A stretch of 20,649 nucleotides of DNA from CAYRVF01 sp964427535. GTDB lineage: Bacteria > Chloroflexota > Ktedonobacteria > Ktedonobacterales > JADMIN01. The translations under genes were made by a program, and so were the position numbers. The notes beneath the pieces are model-generated. The model was not told the origin of the DNA, searched no databases, and was given only the letters and a program-made list of their open reading frames with translations. Location: positions 1-20,649 of the forward strand of contig CAYRVF010000094.1 of the NCBI GenBank assembly GCA_964427535.1, given 5' to 3'. This document shows, in pieces, positions 7,013-13,456 of the stretch; positions within the stretch are counted from its first letter, which is position 1; each line of letters starts with the position of its first letter.

Positions 7013-7333
7013 CTAGGGCGCGTACGTAGGAACAGCGAGGAGGCGGCACAGGTGCGGAAGAAGCACCTGGTAGAGGCACCCAAGACGCAACTCGTCTGTG
7101 CCGGGACGGCTGACGCCACGTTTCATTGCGTCGAGAAACGCGTTGATCTCATCGATAGTGTCGCCCCGGGTCCAGAGATCGCGCTCGAGATGGGCGAGAA
7201 ACGTCGCGATGTCTGGCACCGTGCCGGTAAATCCCACCGACTTCAGTCGAAATGCCCAGTCGGTGATCTCGCAGTACTGATCGAGTCGCCATTCCTTGAG
7301 GGTGCTGCCCAGCTGGGTGATCGTGACAGGCAT
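7013..7333 (-). CDS. Hypothetical 106-residue protein of the three-gene island
   Basis: I do not recognise this family. The 106 residues are mostly helical-looking (ITQLGSTLKEWRLDQYCEITDWAFRLK, IATFLAHLERDL, IDEINAFLDAMKRG) and end in a hydrophobic Leu/Cys-rich segment (LGCLYQVLLPHLCRLLAVP). No membrane span or catalytic motif is evident. The ATG is preceded by a G-rich SD-like run about 5 nt upstream; a GTG 27 bp further up (7360) has no SD. It has its own promoter (7384-7412) rather than reading through from the HTH gene, and lies about 225 bp from each neighbour, in the same direction. Similar spacing and promoters suggest the three genes form a set. It could be a small regulator or an adaptor of the larger helical protein; both are guesses. 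Confidence 0.65.
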   Translation of the reverse strand: MPVTITQLGSTLKEWRLDQYCEITDWAFRLKSVGFTGTVPDIATFLAHLERDLWTRGDTIDEINAFLDAMKRGVSRPGTDELRLGCLYQVLLPHLCRLLAVPTYAP

Positions 7334-7383
7334 AAATCCCCCCGGCACGTCGGACGACACGTTGGGCGTAAGAGCTACCCGCT

Positions 7384-7412
7384 AGCATACCAGTCAGGCA
7401 GGCAGGCGTCAA
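7384..7412 (-). promoter_or_regulatory. Promoter of the 106-residue protein gene
   Basis: On the minus strand TTGACG (7407-7412), a 17-bp spacer and TATGCT (7384-7389) form a good promoter with a predicted leader of about 45 nt. The -35 overlaps a GTCAAG half-site of the dyad found at the other two island promoters. Confidence 0.65.
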
Positions 7413-7554
7413 GCCGACGGTTTGAGCGTTCTACTCGCACTCGATAAATGGATGCTCGACCGGGTAGACGGATACCTCTGGAGAGCAGAAAACAAGGAGC
7501 GCGCGTGACGCCAGCGGCGGTCAAGTGTGAGAGTAGATGCAGAGAACTGCTGAG

Positions 7555-8097
7555 CTAGAGCTTATGTTCGCGGAGGAGAGTGAGGACGTGCGACCCCCGA
7601 GGCACGTGCTGTTCCGTGAACTCTCTATCCATGTAGCGGCGGGCGTGATCGAAGAGGTATTGGTAACGGAGCAGCGGCCAATACTTGCTCGTCGGCTCGA
7701 CCGCGAGACCCTTGCTGATTATCTCGAAGAACAGCTCGGGATTCTTCGGCAAGGTCTTGCCTTGTTCGAGCAGGCTGTAGGAGCCGCTCGTCATCGAGTA
7801 GTCGTGCTCTCTCAGGTAATCCGCTACCGCCTGCGCCGATAGGGTGATCCGCGGGCCGCCTGGCCGTACATGTTGCAGCCTGTCCCCGTAGGTCAGCCGC
7901 AGATAGACCAGCAGTTCGCCTAGATTCTCGAAGTCTTCTCGCCCCTCATCGGAGTATGGTGTCACGGTTCCTGGGTCCTTCCTGCCCTCGGATCGCTTCT
8001 CGTCCTTGAGGTCCGTGTAGTCATGCAGGACTGTATTGCCGGCGCTCGTTTCTCCCGTCACGAGGGGGTTCGACGGTGCGGGTGTACTCTGCGGCAC
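7555..8097 (-). CDS. Helix-turn-helix protein, probable regulator of the three-gene island
   Basis: This 180-residue protein has a disordered, charged N-terminus of about 50 residues and then a domain with an XRE-like HTH pattern (ITLSAQAVADYLREHDYSMTSGSYSLLEQGKTLPKNPELFFEIISKGLAV, about residues 84-133). A helical tail follows (YWPLLRYQYLFDHARRYMDREF). The YSLLEQGK.LPKNPELF string matches the end of an XRE domain. A GTG start is chosen because AGGAGAGG lies 6 nt before it; an ATG 36 bp upstream (8133) has no SD. The promoter at 8198-8226 is near consensus, and a dyad lies just downstream of the predicted transcription start. A regulator that binds the dyad at its own and a neighbour's promoter is the simplest reading, but is inferred. 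Confidence 0.78.
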   Translation of the reverse strand: MPQSTPAPSNPLVTGETSAGNTVLHDYTDLKDEKRSEGRKDPGTVTPYSDEGREDFENLGELLVYLRLTYGDRLQHVRPGGPRITLSAQAVADYLREHDYSMTSGSYSLLEQGKTLPKNPELFFEIISKGLAVEPTSKYWPLLRYQYLFDHARRYMDREFTEQHVPRGSHVLTLLREHKL

Positions 8098-8170
8098 GTT
8101 ACGCCTCTCCTCTTGCGAGAATACGCGCGCCATCAGGAAACGATGCGCATGCCAGCGTTCCAGGATGGCT

Positions 8171-8186
8171 CTTGACGGACATCAAA
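8171..8186. promoter_or_regulatory. 16-bp dyad, candidate operator copy 2
   Basis: CTTGACGGACATCAAA (inverted CTTGA/TCAAA around 6 bp) reads TTTGATGTCCGTCAAG on the minus strand and shares TTGATG and GTCAAG with the copy at 6901-6916. It lies shortly after the predicted transcription start of the HTH gene. Confidence 0.5.
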
Positions 8187-8197
8187 ATATGCTGGTA

Positions 8198-8226
8198 ACG
8201 ATAGCGAACAGCACATGCTTTGTCAA
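8198..8226 (-). promoter_or_regulatory. Promoter of the island HTH gene
   Basis: On the minus strand a perfect TTGACA (8221-8226), a 17-bp spacer and TATCGT (8198-8203) are present. The predicted leader to the GTG start is about 95 nt. Confidence 0.7.
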
Positions 8227-8469
8227 TACGCAATCTATCGGGCGGGCGCCTCCACACGTTGCAGTCGAACAGGCGCTGGCCATGCCAGTATTCGGTGTCT
8301 ACCAGCTGCGGAATGTGTGTGTGAGGGCACAGTGGCGAGCGCACTGTGTTGCGTCGTTCTTCCTCGTCGTTCGTAAAGATGATGAGGGTCGATGGTATGC
8401 CCTCCGGCGCCCGGATACGCTGCTGTGGACGGGCCGCCGTAGCGACGATGTACACAGAGGGGAGCGCGC
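8227..8469. other. Intergenic stretch between the island and atpE
   Basis: Together with the HTH promoter this makes about 370 bp without a supported gene. I find no strong promoter for atpE here (only weak -10-like TATGCC near 8396) and no sequence resembling other ATP synthase subunits. Confidence 0.5.
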
Positions 8470-8694
8470 ATGATGAACCTGCAGTTCGCCGCGGCGTTTG
8501 CGATTGGGCTGGCGGGGTTAGGCGGAGGAGTTGGCATCGGGCTGGCATCGCTCATGTCGACGTCCGCTGTCGCACGGAATCCTGAGATGGCGAGCGTGAT
8601 TCGCGCGAATACGGTGCTGGCGATGGTATTTGCCGAGTCTGTCGCCATCTACGGATTGGTCGTCGCGCTCATGATTCTGTTTGGGGTGCGTTAG
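8470..8694 (+). CDS. atpE: Orphan F-type ATP synthase subunit c
   Basis: This 74-residue two-helix proteolipid is the rotor-ring subunit of FoF1 ATP synthase. Helix 1 has the glycine motif (GLAGLGGGVGIGLA), the polar loop reads AVARNPE, and helix 2 carries the ion-binding carboxylate E56 (FAESVAIYGLVVALMILF). Helix 1 has Ile where Na+-dependent rings carry the ligand Gln, so proton coupling is more likely. GAGGGGAG at 8457-8464 precedes two adjacent ATG codons (8470, 8473); either could be used. Length is normal for the family, so it is not a fragment. The odd feature is context: subunits a and b, normally adjacent, are absent, and flanking genes are unrelated. It could be a paralogue of an operon-borne copy or the only copy in a split operon. 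Confidence 0.92.
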   Translation: MMNLQFAAAFAIGLAGLGGGVGIGLASLMSTSAVARNPEMASVIRANTVLAMVFAESVAIYGLVVALMILFGVR

Positions 8695-8738
8695 CAACAA
8701 GAGCCTTGTAGCCCGTCGGGATGCGTACATGGAGCAGT

Positions 8739-8780
8739 GGGGTGCGGAGGGTGAGCGATTCTCGCTCGCCCCCGCACCTC
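8739..8780. repeat. Long near-perfect hairpin downstream of atpE
   Basis: Arms 8739-8758 and 8762-8780 form 19 bp with one bulged A (8748), two G-T pairs and a 3-nt TTC loop. It begins 45 bp after the atpE stop. No T-run follows on the plus strand, so it is not a standard intrinsic terminator; it may end or stabilise the atpE transcript. Confidence 0.7.
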
Positions 8781-8988
8781 TGGCGTATGTGCCGTCCTGT
8801 CTGTTCTGAACGCGTTTCGCCAGGTCGCGGTAGGTCGCTGTGGTACGATGCGAGAACTGTACAGCCGTCTGCCTCTCTGAAAGAGCGATGCGCAGCAGCC
8901 AGGTGGGCGCTGACGCGTGGAAAGTATCCACCCTTGTGCGACGGTCCCATGCTCCTGTGATGGGGGGCGTCGATATTGGAGGTTTGTG
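8781..8988. other. Spacer before the hydrolase gene
   Basis: No gene is supported here. A TGGTACGAT extended -10 (8841-8849) without a good -35 is the only promoter-like element seen for the downstream gene, implying a leader of about 130 nt if it is used. Confidence 0.35.
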
Positions 8989-9744
8989 ATGCGTCTGGCC
9001 GCTGGATTCGACATGCTGACCATCTCGGCGACCATCATGGGGCGCCCGACGGACATTTATCCGGCGCTGCTGCACGACGAGACGGCAGTTGTGCTGATCG
9101 ACACAGGGTATCCTGGGCAGCTACCGCTCCTGCTCGCGCAGATGGAGCTGGCCGGGGTGCCGCTCGACCGGCTCACCACGATCCTGCTCACGCATCAGGA
9201 CCTCGACCACATCGGCAGTCTGTCCGCGCTACTCGAAGCCGCTCCACAGCGTATCGAGGTGCTCGCGAACGCGCTGGAGGTACCCTACATCCAGGGCGAG
9301 AAGCCGCTCGTCAAAGTGACGCCTGAGGCGATCGCGCGGGCGATGGCGTCGCTGCCACCAGAGATGACCGAGCAGCAGCGACAGGCGTTCCAGGCGGCGC
9401 TCCAGAATCCATCGAAGGCGCGAGTCGACCGGACGGTGGAGGACGGCGAGGAATTGCCGTACGCTGGCGGTGTGGTCGTCATCGACACACCGGGCCACAC
9501 ACCGGGGCACATCTGCCTCTATCATCTCCCCAGCAAGACGCTGCTCGCTGCCGACGCACTGCAAGTGCGAGATGGTCAGCTCGTGAGAACGCCGTCGGAG
9601 CACGATTACGACGCTCGCCAGGCGGCGCAGTCGCTGCGGCGGCTCGCGCGCTACGACATCGCCCGCGTGATCTGCTATCACGGCGGCCTCTACACGGCTG
9701 GCGACGTGAACGCACGTATCGCCGAGCTGGCATCAGAGGGCTGA
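8989..9744 (+). CDS. Metallo-beta-lactamase-fold hydrolase
   Basis: This 251-residue protein of the MBL-fold superfamily is probably a metal-dependent hydrolase of ester, thioester or lactone bonds in the cytosol. The metal-binding signature is THQDLDH (H69, D71, D73, H74), where the middle His of the usual HxHxDH is Asp, a variant known in several bacterial subfamilies. Further ligands follow in TPGHTPGH (about residues 164-171), the AAD motif (about 186) and CYHGG near the C-terminus. GGAGGT (8978-8983) is 5 nt before this ATG and decides the start, although the frame is open upstream to 8917. It ends 19 bp from the convergent acetyltransferase gene. Substrate cannot be assigned; glyoxalase-II-like and lactonase-like roles are both possible. 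Confidence 0.9.
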   Translation: MRLAAGFDMLTISATIMGRPTDIYPALLHDETAVVLIDTGYPGQLPLLLAQMELAGVPLDRLTTILLTHQDLDHIGSLSALLEAAPQRIEVLANALEVPYIQGEKPLVKVTPEAIARAMASLPPEMTEQQRQAFQAALQNPSKARVDRTVEDGEELPYAGGVVVIDTPGHTPGHICLYHLPSKTLLAADALQVRDGQLVRTPSEHDYDARQAAQSLRRLARYDIARVICYHGGLYTAGDVNARIAELASEG

Positions 9745-9763
9745 CGCGGCACGACGCCTGCCG

Positions 9764-10249
9764 TTAGCCGAGCGGCTTGACGAGTCGCACGTCTTCCTCA
9801 GCGTAGCCATGCCGCGCGTAGAAGGCGCGTGCCCGCGTGTTGGCCGATCCTGTGCCCAGCGCGAGATAGGGCAGCTTCCGTTCGCGCGCCCAGTCCTCCA
9901 CGGCGGCGAGCAGCGCCGAGGCCACGCCGCGCCCCTCGAATGCGGCGTCGACGACCAGTTCGCCCATCTCGGCCTGCGGCGTTCCGGTGAAATGCGTGCT
10001 CTTCTCAATCGTCGCGGCGCCGACCGGTGTCCCGTCATGTGCTTCGGCGATGAAGACGGTGGAGTCCGGTCCCATCGCATCGAGATTGCTGAGCAGCCAG
10101 CCGCGCGCAGTCGCGAGCATCGCCTCCGGGTCGCGCCACGGCGGAATGCCGATGGTCAGGCGCGGCGCCAGTCGCATCAGGAACTCGCGGTCGTTCGGCG
10201 TGGCGGGCCGGATGCGCCAGGACTCCTCTGGCATAGACCGAGTGTGCAT
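9764..10249 (-). CDS. GNAT-family N-acetyltransferase
   Basis: This 161-residue protein is a single GNAT domain that transfers an acetyl group from acetyl-CoA to an amine. The N-terminal IRPATPNDREFLMRLAP is the usual beta1-alpha1 start. MGELVVDAAFEGRGVASALLAAVEDWARE is motif A, with the acetyl-CoA pyrophosphate loop in EGRGVA. ALGTGSANTRARAFYARHGYAEEDVRLVKPL is motif B with the conserved N..A..FY...GF-like core. AAGGAG lies 10 nt before the ATG. The same frame remains open far upstream through the glycosyltransferase gene, but that is antisense-like noise. The substrate may be a small molecule, an antibiotic or a protein N-terminus. It lies downstream of the glycosyltransferase on the same strand, 182 bp away. 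Confidence 0.9.
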   Translation of the reverse strand: MHTRSMPEESWRIRPATPNDREFLMRLAPRLTIGIPPWRDPEAMLATARGWLLSNLDAMGPDSTVFIAEAHDGTPVGAATIEKSTHFTGTPQAEMGELVVDAAFEGRGVASALLAAVEDWARERKLPYLALGTGSANTRARAFYARHGYAEEDVRLVKPLG

Positions 10250-10431
10250 GGTGGCGTCGCTCCTTTTTGTCTGTACGCGTGTGTGGTGTGCCCACGCGTC
10301 CCTTGGCCGGTGCGGCAGTTCGGACCAGCCACGAGCGGAGTCTACAACAAGAGAGCGGATTAAAAAAAGACGCAAGACGACGGTGGTGGGTACTGCGGAT
10401 GGGCGGGCGGAAGGTCGGACTCGCCACCCAG

Positions 10432-12015
10432 TCAGTTGTAGTGCTTGACGAGCCGCCACGCGCCGGAGAGCGAGCCGCTCGTGAGGTGGGTGCAGACAAG
10501 GATGGGGAGCTGGTTCTCGTCGCCCATGCAGTAGGCGCAGGTGTTGACCGCGGCGGGCACGACGTTGGTGTAGGCCTGCGCCATGTCGGCGGGCGTGTAG
10601 CCAACGGTGATGAGCACGGCGCCGGAACAGCGGCCCGGTCCCCAGAGGTAGTAGTTGTTGTGGCCACTGATCGTGGGCGGCAGCCCATACGCTGGACCAA
10701 GCAGGTTGAGGGCGCTGGCCTCGCCGTAGTTGACCGCGAGGATGCACGCCTGGCGTTGCTGGTCGGGCGGTAACTGTGCGTAGACGTGCGCCACGTTCTG
10801 CGTCAGCGTATCCCAGCCGAAGCGGTCGCCGAGATACTGTGGGAAGGCTCCAGCGGTGGATTGCCCCGCGCCGCCGTTGCCCACGCCAGTGAGGAAGCCG
10901 TAGTCGCGTACGAACGTCGCGGGCGGCAGCACTGGCATCGCCACCGGTGTGAGCAGCAGCCCGACGAGCACCAGCACACCGACATAGATCGGCTTCAGCC
11001 ATGCGAGCCACTGTCCCTGGTGCCGCGCGAAGAACCGCTCGAACATCAGCGCGCCGGGCGCGAAGAGCATCGGATAGGCGGGCGGCAGAAAATATGGCTT
11101 GAAGCGCAGCCCGCTGAGCACCACGTACAGCACGACGAAGGTCCAGCCAAGCGCCCGGTAGGGTTTGCCAATCGGCCGGAAGTAGAAGACGAGTCCGGCG
11201 ACGGCCAGGGGCAGCGCCAGCGGGTTGAGCAGCAAGATCTGATTGGCGAAGAAGTCGACCGGACCGGTCCCAATGCCGCCGTAGTGGTGCCAGAACTCCC
11301 ACGTCGGGAAGCCGTTGAGCGCGTTCCAGATGATGTAGGGCAGCAGGAACGCGCCGGCAATCGCGCCGCCGAGCCAGATCCATCTGCTGCGGAAGTAGCG
11401 CCGCGCGGGCGTGAGCAGCAGTCCGATGACCAGCGCGAAGCCGAAGAACAGCATCGTGAGCTTGGCCGTCAGCCCGATGCCCGCGACTAGCCCGAACGCG
11501 AGCCACAGGCGCGGCTCGTCGCGTCGGAGCAGGCGCACGACGATGAAGATGCCGATGGCCCAGCAGAGCTCGTCAAGCACATCCATCGAGAAGATCGAGC
11601 CGGTCGCGAGAAAGACGAGCGCGAAGAGTGCCGCCGTAGCGGCCAGCCCCTCCGCGAAGCGTCCGCCGCCCAGCTCGCGGGCGATCAGCCCTGTGACGAA
11701 GACCAGCGCTCCCGCGGCCAGCGCGGGAATCACGTGAATCGCCACCAGGTTGTCGCCCGCGAGCAGATTCAGCAGGGCGGCGAGCCAGCCGATGAGGAAC
11801 GGCTGATCGACGTAGCCGAACGCCAGGTGATGGCCGTCGGCGATGTAGTACAGCTCGTCGCGGAAGTAGCCGTAGTTGCCCGCGACGAGCATGTGTCCCA
11901 CGAACGAGATCGCGGCGAGCGCGAGCAGCAGGCCGTTCTCGCGGAGCCACGCCGTGACTGCCGTTCCTCGCTCACCCGCCTGAGAAGGCACGCGTAGTGT
12001 CGATGGGAATCGCAT
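10432..12015 (-). CDS. GT39/PMT-family membrane glycosyltransferase
   Basis: This 527-residue polytopic protein of the ArnT/PMT (GT-C) class transfers a sugar from a lipid-phosphate donor to a substrate on the outer face of the membrane. The first extracytoplasmic loop has the catalytic acidic pair D53-E54 in GYFRDELYYIADGHHLAFGYVDQPFL, characteristic of this class. About nine to eleven hydrophobic spans follow to roughly residue 360 (for example GLLLALAAISFVGHMLVA, LVAIHVIPALAAGALVFVTGLIA, WLGGAIAGAFLLPYIIW). The last 150 residues form a soluble, extracytoplasmic domain ending at RLVKHYN, with four Cys (in QACIL, GRCSG, NTCAYCMG). The acceptor is unknown. A promoter lies about 90 nt upstream and an AGGG-type SD precedes the ATG. 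Confidence 0.9.
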   Translation of the reverse strand: MRFPSTLRVPSQAGERGTAVTAWLRENGLLLALAAISFVGHMLVAGNYGYFRDELYYIADGHHLAFGYVDQPFLIGWLAALLNLLAGDNLVAIHVIPALAAGALVFVTGLIARELGGGRFAEGLAATAALFALVFLATGSIFSMDVLDELCWAIGIFIVVRLLRRDEPRLWLAFGLVAGIGLTAKLTMLFFGFALVIGLLLTPARRYFRSRWIWLGGAIAGAFLLPYIIWNALNGFPTWEFWHHYGGIGTGPVDFFANQILLLNPLALPLAVAGLVFYFRPIGKPYRALGWTFVVLYVVLSGLRFKPYFLPPAYPMLFAPGALMFERFFARHQGQWLAWLKPIYVGVLVLVGLLLTPVAMPVLPPATFVRDYGFLTGVGNGGAGQSTAGAFPQYLGDRFGWDTLTQNVAHVYAQLPPDQQRQACILAVNYGEASALNLLGPAYGLPPTISGHNNYYLWGPGRCSGAVLITVGYTPADMAQAYTNVVPAAVNTCAYCMGDENQLPILVCTHLTSGSLSGAWRLVKHYN

Positions 12016-12106
12016 GGCGAGTCGCCCTTCCCTGGCGAGCGCAGTCCCGCTTCAGACCCGTCCATCTGGCTTGGCGCAGGTGGCCGCGTATTCGCTCGCC
12101 TGCCCC

Positions 12107-12135
12107 ACTATACGTGGGCGCGGCGGGGGACGCAA
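12107..12135 (-). promoter_or_regulatory. Promoter of the glycosyltransferase gene
   Basis: On the minus strand TTGCGT (12130-12135), a 17-bp spacer and TATAGT (12107-12112) form a good sigma-70-type promoter with a leader of about 85 nt. This makes the glycosyltransferase a transcription unit separate from the PRC-barrel gene above it. Confidence 0.65.
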
Positions 12136-12175
12136 GCGCCAGGTTGGCACGACGAGGGCGGACGGAGTCGTCCGC

Positions 12176-12961
12176 TCAGGATACCAGCTCGGGCGAGTCG
12201 CGCAGCGAGGAGGTGACAGTCACCGGCTCCCGGCGCAGCGGCTCGACATCCTCGACGAGGATGATCATGGAAGGGCCGAACCGCACCTGTGGCGAGGCCG
12301 GAATCACGCTGGCCTGCGCGCTGGGCGGCCTCTCCTCCGCTGGTGCCGATGTCTCGCGCGCCTGCGGCTCATTGGGCTGGGACTCCTCTGGCTCAGACGG
12401 CGCGGGCAACTCGAACGGGTCTGGCGGGCGCTGCTCGATGTCGGCGAGCGGCAGCGTGTAGGCGCGCGCCGCTTTCGTAGGGTCGATCACGTAGCCGATC
12501 ACCAGACTGCCACGCTCGTCGAGCAGCAGATCGCTCAGCGTGCCCAGACTGATGCCGTGGAGCGTCAGAATCGTCAGGTCGCGCACGTCGTTGAAGCGCG
12601 GCTGATACTCCATCGCCCGTGACGCGCTGGCATGCCCCGGCTCGATGCCGACCATCACCACGTCTCCGCTCAGCGCGACGATGCGGTCCAGGTCGATCAA
12701 GAGGCTGGAGCTGCGCGCACGGCTGATGCGCCGGAAAAGTCCACGGATGCCGCGAGCCGGCGGAATCGCGGACTCGGCGGCGGTGGAGTTGACGATCAGG
12801 CCCGCGAGCTGGCAGGTCTCGGGATCGAAGATCATATCGGCGATGCGTCCGAGTGGTTCGAGCGTTGGGGCATTGACGACTTGCCGGTAGAGCAGGCGGC
12901 TCGCCAGCCAGGGCTTGCCCTCACTCGGCGGCAGTACGACGTGCGTCGAGGTGTTCTCCAT
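12176..12961 (-). CDS. PRC-barrel domain protein with two barrel-like units
   Basis: This 261-residue protein is soluble. A first PRC-barrel-like unit covers about residues 17-110 (ASRLLYRQVVNAPTLEPLGRIADMIFDPETCQLAGLIV..., ending SLLIDLDRIVALSGDVVMV). A second covers about 125-185 (RDLTILTLHGISLGTLSDLLLDERGSLVIGYVID). The remaining 75 residues are Pro/Glu/Ser-rich and disordered-looking, ending with a short ordered-looking stretch (VRFGPSMIILVEDVEPL). PRC barrels serve in ribosome maturation (RimM), photosynthetic reaction centres and many uncharacterised envelope or stress proteins; none of those contexts is visible. The ATG (with GGAGG-rich sequence upstream) is preferred over a 49-residue longer open frame whose start has no SD. 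No operon partner is evident. Confidence 0.78.
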   Translation of the reverse strand: MENTSTHVVLPPSEGKPWLASRLLYRQVVNAPTLEPLGRIADMIFDPETCQLAGLIVNSTAAESAIPPARGIRGLFRRISRARSSSLLIDLDRIVALSGDVVMVGIEPGHASASRAMEYQPRFNDVRDLTILTLHGISLGTLSDLLLDERGSLVIGYVIDPTKAARAYTLPLADIEQRPPDPFELPAPSEPEESQPNEPQARETSAPAEERPPSAQASVIPASPQVRFGPSMIILVEDVEPLRREPVTVTSSLRDSPELVS

Positions 12962-13456
12962 GCTGCGCTCCCTTCCTCCTTGGATGATGGCGAGGGACCT
13001 CCTCCGCAAAGCTCTGGCATCCGATGCATCTGTTAATGATGGCCTGGCAGAATCCTCATGCGAGAGACGCTCTAGTGGTTCACAAGCCGTGTGCATCGCT
13101 CGCGGCAACTGCTCAGCTTTGCTGGGCGCGCAAATCGATTGCGACTACAGCGCTGTGGCTGCTCGCATATGGCAAGTGTCCGGTTTTTGGCTCTTCCTCG
13201 CCTTCATCTCCCTGTGGTAGTATCTGGTAGCTCATCCATCAGGATGTCTGGGAATACCGGGCGATGGAGCCGCCTGGTTGTGTGGGGAGATGTCCTTCGC
13301 AACGAGCATAACATACCAAGGAGGTGTTGGCGCACACAGTTTTTTCGAGTTGGCATTGCCACTGGAACGTGCTCGCTCTCTTGATGTGCGACCGTGCCGA
13401 AGATGGCTCTGTTTGCGTTGTGCGCCCTTTGTATTCTTGGCAAAGGAGTGTGCTTC
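12962..13456. other. Divergent intergenic region between the PRC-barrel and carboxypeptidase genes
   Basis: Nearly 500 bp carry no gene I can support. Features seen: a purine-rich SD for the PRC gene (plus-strand 12970-12981), a small CATCC-ATCA-GGATG hairpin near 13236-13249, and AAGGAGGT (13318-13325) with no start codon at useful distance. A TAGTAT (about 13219-13224) could be a -10 for the carboxypeptidase gene, but the -35 is poor. Short plus-strand frames (for example 13024-13230) have no SD and no recognisable composition. Confidence 0.45.

Noticed and set aside
7537..7842. A 101-codon plus-strand frame opposite the island HTH gene, considered as an antitoxin-like partner
   Set aside because: It is fully antisense to the HTH coding region, which has an SD, promoter and domain pattern; the plus frame has none.
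10363..10369. Minus-strand T-run (7 T) after the glycosyltransferase gene as an intrinsic terminator
   Set aside because: No stable stem immediately precedes the T-run.
9764..11506. A 580-codon minus-strand open frame that looks like a fusion ending in the acetyltransferase
   Set aside because: Its first 419 codons overlap the glycosyltransferase gene in another frame, have Arg/Ala-rich out-of-frame composition, and the GNAT domain has its own SD and ATG at 10249.
13024..13230. A 68-codon plus-strand frame in the PRC-barrel/carboxypeptidase gap
   Set aside because: It has no SD, no recognisable sequence, and overlapping alternatives of similar length in other frames.
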